A stretch of 35,777 nucleotides of DNA from Treponema sp. UBA1747 (GTDB lineage: Bacteria > Spirochaetota > Spirochaetia > Treponematales > Treponemataceae). Within the stretch, counting starts at the first letter, position 1. Each line of letters starts with the position of its first letter. The DNA is taken from NCBI GenBank assembly GCA_002315375.1, contig DCHR01000034.1:1-35777 (forward strand). The letters are read 5' to 3'. The notes beneath the pieces are model-generated. The model was given only the letters and a program-made list of their open reading frames with translations, was not told the origin of the DNA and ran no database searches. Shown piece by piece: positions 33,584 through 35,777 of this stretch. A program made the translations under genes and the position numbers.

Positions 33584-33676
33584 ATCCCGAAACAAGTTCG
33601 GGATGACGGTTCATTTAGATGCTGAAACAAGTTCAGCATGACGTTTTTTATGTAGTTTCGACAAGCTCAACCACCA
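33584..33676. repeat. three mini-palindromes in tandem
   Basis: Two perfect 21-bp palindromes with the same core, ATCCCG-AAACAAGTT-CGGGAT (33584-33604) and ATGCTG-AAACAAGTT-CAGCAT (33619-33639), followed by a related TTTCGACAAGCTCAACCACC segment (33655-33674). They differ in arms but keep the loop. A fourth relative lies at 22813-22842. A hairpin GATTTTAC/GTAAAATC is at about 33701-33720. Confidence 0.75.
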
Positions 33677-33734
33677 CAATTATTTTTATCCTAATCCAAT
33701 GATTTTACGTTAGTAAAATCGAATCCGTGTGACA

Positions 33735-33816
33735 TTCACGGGGCGTTGCGGGGTGTCCCCGCAGAAGGGGTAGCGGAAAACCGCAGGTTTGCAGCGAGGG
33801 GAAGGCTTTCCCCTCC
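33735..33816. repeat. GC-rich intergenic repeat, copy 3 (inverted)
   Basis: Read on the minus strand: GGGGAAAGCCTTCCCC, GCTGCAAACCTGC, TTTTCCGCTACCCCTTCTGC, then ACCCCGCAACGCCCC, matching copies 1 and 2. It lies between the hsdM stop and hsdS. Confidence 0.75.
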
Positions 33817-33819
33817 TTA

Positions 33820-35283
33820 CTACTTAAGCATTCCCTTCAACACTTTCAAATCGACCCCAATCTGATTGTGCAGGGTTTCAATTTCGGCAAGGAGAGCATC
33901 TGGAGCGGGATATTCAACCTTTTCGTAGACGATTTCCTTGTACTTGTTGATGCTAAGGTCGTAACCGTTTTCTACAATTTCTGCTTTTGGAACAAAGAAG
34001 CTCTGGTCTGTGCGCTCTCGGTTTTCTTCGGCTGTAAGATTGTGGAAGCGGTTTATGATGTCCGGAATATCGTTGGCTTCTGTTGCCTGGCGTTTGTCGT
34101 CAAGGGTGTAACCGTCGGCCTTCATATCGTAGAACCAGACTTTATCTGTTCCGCCGGCACCTGTTTTTGTAAACACAAGGATTCCTGTACTTACTCCGGC
34201 ATAAGGCTTGAACACTCCGCTTGGCATACTGATTACTGCTGCAAGCTGATGATTTTCTACAATTTCTTTACGAAGAGCTTTGTGGGCATTGCTTGAACCA
34301 AAGAGAACTCCGTCTGGAACAATACATGCACAGCGGCCGCCTTTTTTAAGCATACGAAGGAACAGAGCAACAAAGAGAAGTTCTGTTTTTGTTGTGGCAC
34401 AGATGTTTGTAAGGCTTTCTGCAATTGTGGATTTATTTACACTTCCAGTAAATGGCGGATTTGCAAGGATTACATCGAACTGGCCTTCAATTTCGTTTGC
34501 CTTGCTTACGCTGTCCTGGTAAGCGATGTGTGGTTCACGGATTGAATGGAGCATAAGGTTCATGGCAGAAATCTTGAGCATTGTGGAACCTGTATCAAAA
34601 CCTGTAAGAAGGCCTTTTGAATAGTGATCCCATTCTTTGTCGCTCATTTTGTTGCCGTAAGTATCGCGGATATATTCTGCTGCACTGATAAGGAAACCTG
34701 CAGTACCACAAGCAGGATCACAGATTGTATCCATTGGCTGTGGCTGAATAAGCTGAACCATCATGTCGCGGATCTGTTTTGGAGTACGGAACATTCCAAC
34801 CTGACCGGAACTGTTCATTTTGCTAAGGACATATTCGTAAATGTCACCAAGCATATCCCGAGTCTGAACTTCCTGATTTTCAAAAAGTTCATCAAGTTTT
34901 GTGATTACGGCTTTTAATGTCTGTGGGCTTGGAATTGTAAAGTTGGAATCTTTCATGTAGCGGGCAAATGCCGATTCTTCGTTTACATTGATTGTCTTAA
35001 TAAACGGGAAGATTTCTTTTGCCATAAGGGTAAAGAGTTCTTCTTCGGGAAGATTCTTGAATACATGCCAGCGGTAATTCTGTTTGTCGGCTGGGAAAAT
35101 GTGTTCTTTTTTTTCGCCAGACATTTTTTCGTAAAGTTCTGTTTCGTTTTCTATCTGGTCTAAAGAATGAATGAACATAAGGTATGAAAACTGTTCGATA
35201 ACAGTAAGATATTCAGACATTCCTGCACTAAAGAAGTCGTCCCAGATGGAATCGATTTTGTTTTTAATTTCGCCGGTAATCAT
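33820..35283 (-). CDS. hsdM: type I restriction-modification DNA adenine methyltransferase subunit
   Basis: 487 residues, start chosen at the ATG at 35283 with SD GGAGAA nine bases upstream; a 12-codon extension to 35319 would overlap the -10 box. The N-terminal helical HsdM domain (ITGEIKNKIDSIWDDFFSAG) is followed by the SAM-binding motif DPACGTAGFL (about 189-198) and the catalytic N6-adenine motif NPPF (275-278), then the usual MPSGVFKPYAGVSTGIL segment. It methylates adenine in the HsdS-defined site and protects host DNA. Its promoter contains a perfect 14-bp palindrome. It is 250 bp upstream of hsdS and more than 5 kb from hsdR, which has its own promoter. Confidence 0.95.
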   Translation of the reverse strand: MITGEIKNKIDSIWDDFFSAGMSEYLTVIEQFSYLMFIHSLDQIENETELYEKMSGEKKEHIFPADKQNYRWHVFKNLPEEELFTLMAKEIFPFIKTINVNEESAFARYMKDSNFTIPSPQTLKAVITKLDELFENQEVQTRDMLGDIYEYVLSKMNSSGQVGMFRTPKQIRDMMVQLIQPQPMDTICDPACGTAGFLISAAEYIRDTYGNKMSDKEWDHYSKGLLTGFDTGSTMLKISAMNLMLHSIREPHIAYQDSVSKANEIEGQFDVILANPPFTGSVNKSTIAESLTNICATTKTELLFVALFLRMLKKGGRCACIVPDGVLFGSSNAHKALRKEIVENHQLAAVISMPSGVFKPYAGVSTGILVFTKTGAGGTDKVWFYDMKADGYTLDDKRQATEANDIPDIINRFHNLTAEENRERTDQSFFVPKAEIVENGYDLSINKYKEIVYEKVEYPAPDALLAEIETLHNQIGVDLKVLKGMLK

Positions 35284-35318
35284 TGGTGGGTTTTCTCCAA
35301 GAAAAACTTTATTGGTCA

Positions 35319-35339
35319 ATTATAACACAAAATTTTGTG
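35319..35339 (-). promoter_or_regulatory. hsdM promoter with 14-bp palindrome
   Basis: A -10 box TATAAT (35319-35324 on the minus strand) is directly preceded by the perfect palindrome CACAAAATTTTGTG (35326-35339), which would occupy the -10/-35 spacer, a classic operator position. No clear -35 is seen. A second TATAAT lies farther upstream on the minus strand (about 35350-35356). Confidence 0.5.
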
Positions 35340-35558
35340 CCTACATACGATTATAGGGTAAAAAGTGTCGCACGGAATGAGATAGTGAGAAAGATTTATT
35401 GCAAGTGGAAGTTCTGCCCTAAAGAAATCTGCCAATGCCGACGATTACCTCAGCTCCGCCGCTGAGGGCCATACGAGAAAAAGAAAGGCTTCTGTGTTAC
35501 GGAGTGGAACAGCAGCTCCGCTGCTGAGGGCCATACGAGCTTCGCTCGTTTGGCCCTA

Positions 35559-35607
35559 CAAAAAAAGAAAGGGTGTCCCATATAGGGACACCCTCTTTCT
35601 TTTTTTG
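35559..35607. terminator. strong bidirectional terminator-like hairpin
   Basis: A-run, GGGTGTCCC, ATATA loop, GGGACACCC, CTTTCTTTTTTT; the arms extend through AGAAAG/CTTTCT with a two-base bulge. It works for either strand. No gene ends at it inside the window. Confidence 0.75.
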
Positions 35608-35657
35608 TGGGCCATAGCCCGGCTGGGCGGGCTTTGGCTATAGGAAATTTTTTAAAA

Positions 35658-35690
35658 GAAAAAAATCCAGTCATACGACTGGATTTTTTT
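35658..35690 (-). terminator. terminator downstream of the tRNA-like fragment
   Basis: Perfect 8-bp stem ATCCAGTC/GACTGGAT with ATAC loop, flanked by A- and T-runs, directly adjoining the tRNA 3'-end-like sequence at 35691 when read on the minus strand. Confidence 0.8.
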
Positions 35691-35721
35691 GGGCCATCAA
35701 AGACTTGAACAGGCGACCTTA
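35691..35721 (-). other. tRNA 3'-end fragment, possible att site
   Basis: The minus strand reads GGTCGCCTG then TTCAAGTCTTTGATGGCCC. The last 19 bases look like a tRNA T-loop, 3' T-stem (CTTTG) and 3' acceptor strand, but the 5' T-stem that should pair (CAAAG) is replaced by GCCTG and no 5' acceptor (GGGCCAT) follows within the window. A tRNA 3' end kept without its body, followed by a terminator, is the usual look of the distal att repeat of a tRNA-integrated element. Confidence 0.4.
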
Positions 35722-35777
35722 TATTATCTGTGAATATTTATCAGTTGTTGGTCTTATTTTAGCACTTTTTAGGGAAT

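Larger units (their letters stand above)
35340..35777. other. gene-free right edge rich in hairpins
   Basis: I find no convincing gene in this 440-bp stretch. It holds two copies of CAGCTCCGC(C/T)GCTGAGGGC...ACGAG (35451-35477 and 35513-35539), each a small hairpin, a longer hairpin GGGCCA-ACGAGC/GCTCGT-TGGCCC (35528-35556), two terminators and a tRNA 3'-end fragment. Several of these segments share GGGCCAT. Confidence 0.55.

Noticed and set aside
25121..35777. The R-M locus as a complete integrative element
   Set aside because: No integrase, transposase or second att copy is seen in the window; the tRNA fragment orientation points to an element on the right, outside the window.

Overview
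The window looks like a chromosomal segment of a host-associated spirochaete, most likely a gut or rumen Treponema. This is inference from a PnrA/TmpC-type lipoprotein, several long secreted or lipidated proteins with spirochaete-like lipoboxes (LTSC, LTAC, FSGC, LSGC), moderate-to-low GC coding sequence, and GC-rich intergenic hairpin repeats. I ran no searches; every family name rests on motifs read by eye.

Left part (1-7931), mostly housekeeping: an initiator tRNA (minus), xanthine phosphoribosyltransferase on an apparently leaderless transcript, a long-hairpin intergenic element, a BMP/PnrA nucleoside-binding lipoprotein, a minus-strand pair of paralogous SPOR-like secreted proteins, a 52-residue protein coupled to an NhaC-type Na+/H+ antiporter, a 181-bp giant inverted repeat, and a TtcA-like tRNA thiolase.

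Middle part (7949-22880), a surface operon of three genes in 14.7 kb: a 1187-residue lipoprotein ending in a C-type-lectin-like domain with an EPN motif; a 3493-residue lipoprotein built of about 19 tandem MucBP-like/InlB-B-like units of about 177 residues; and a small outer-membrane beta-barrel-like protein. It ends at a bidirectional terminator shared with a minus-strand pair, a stand-alone class III cyclase-like protein and a transglutaminase-like lipoprotein.

Right part (25121-35777), a defence-type locus: type I restriction-modification genes (hsdM, hsdS, hsdR, all minus) interleaved with accessory genes. These are a DUF4143-type ATPase co-transcribed with hsdR from a promoter carrying two identical-architecture 16-bp palindromes; a divergent two-gene operon of an ImmA/IrrE-like zinc peptidase and a class III nucleotide-cyclase-like protein; and a HEPN-like RNase candidate that starts inside the hsdS stop codon and is bracketed by a duplicated copy of the hsdS 3' end. 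Gene remnants (a Fic-associated N-terminus and an unidentified C-terminus) and repeats mark the locus as recombinogenic. A tRNA 3'-end fragment followed by a terminator lies near the right edge and may be the att site of an element lying beyond the window.

The best candidates for something undescribed are the peptidase + cyclase pair, with the HEPN cassette, inside the R-M locus, and the lectin/giant-repeat/barrel surface operon.
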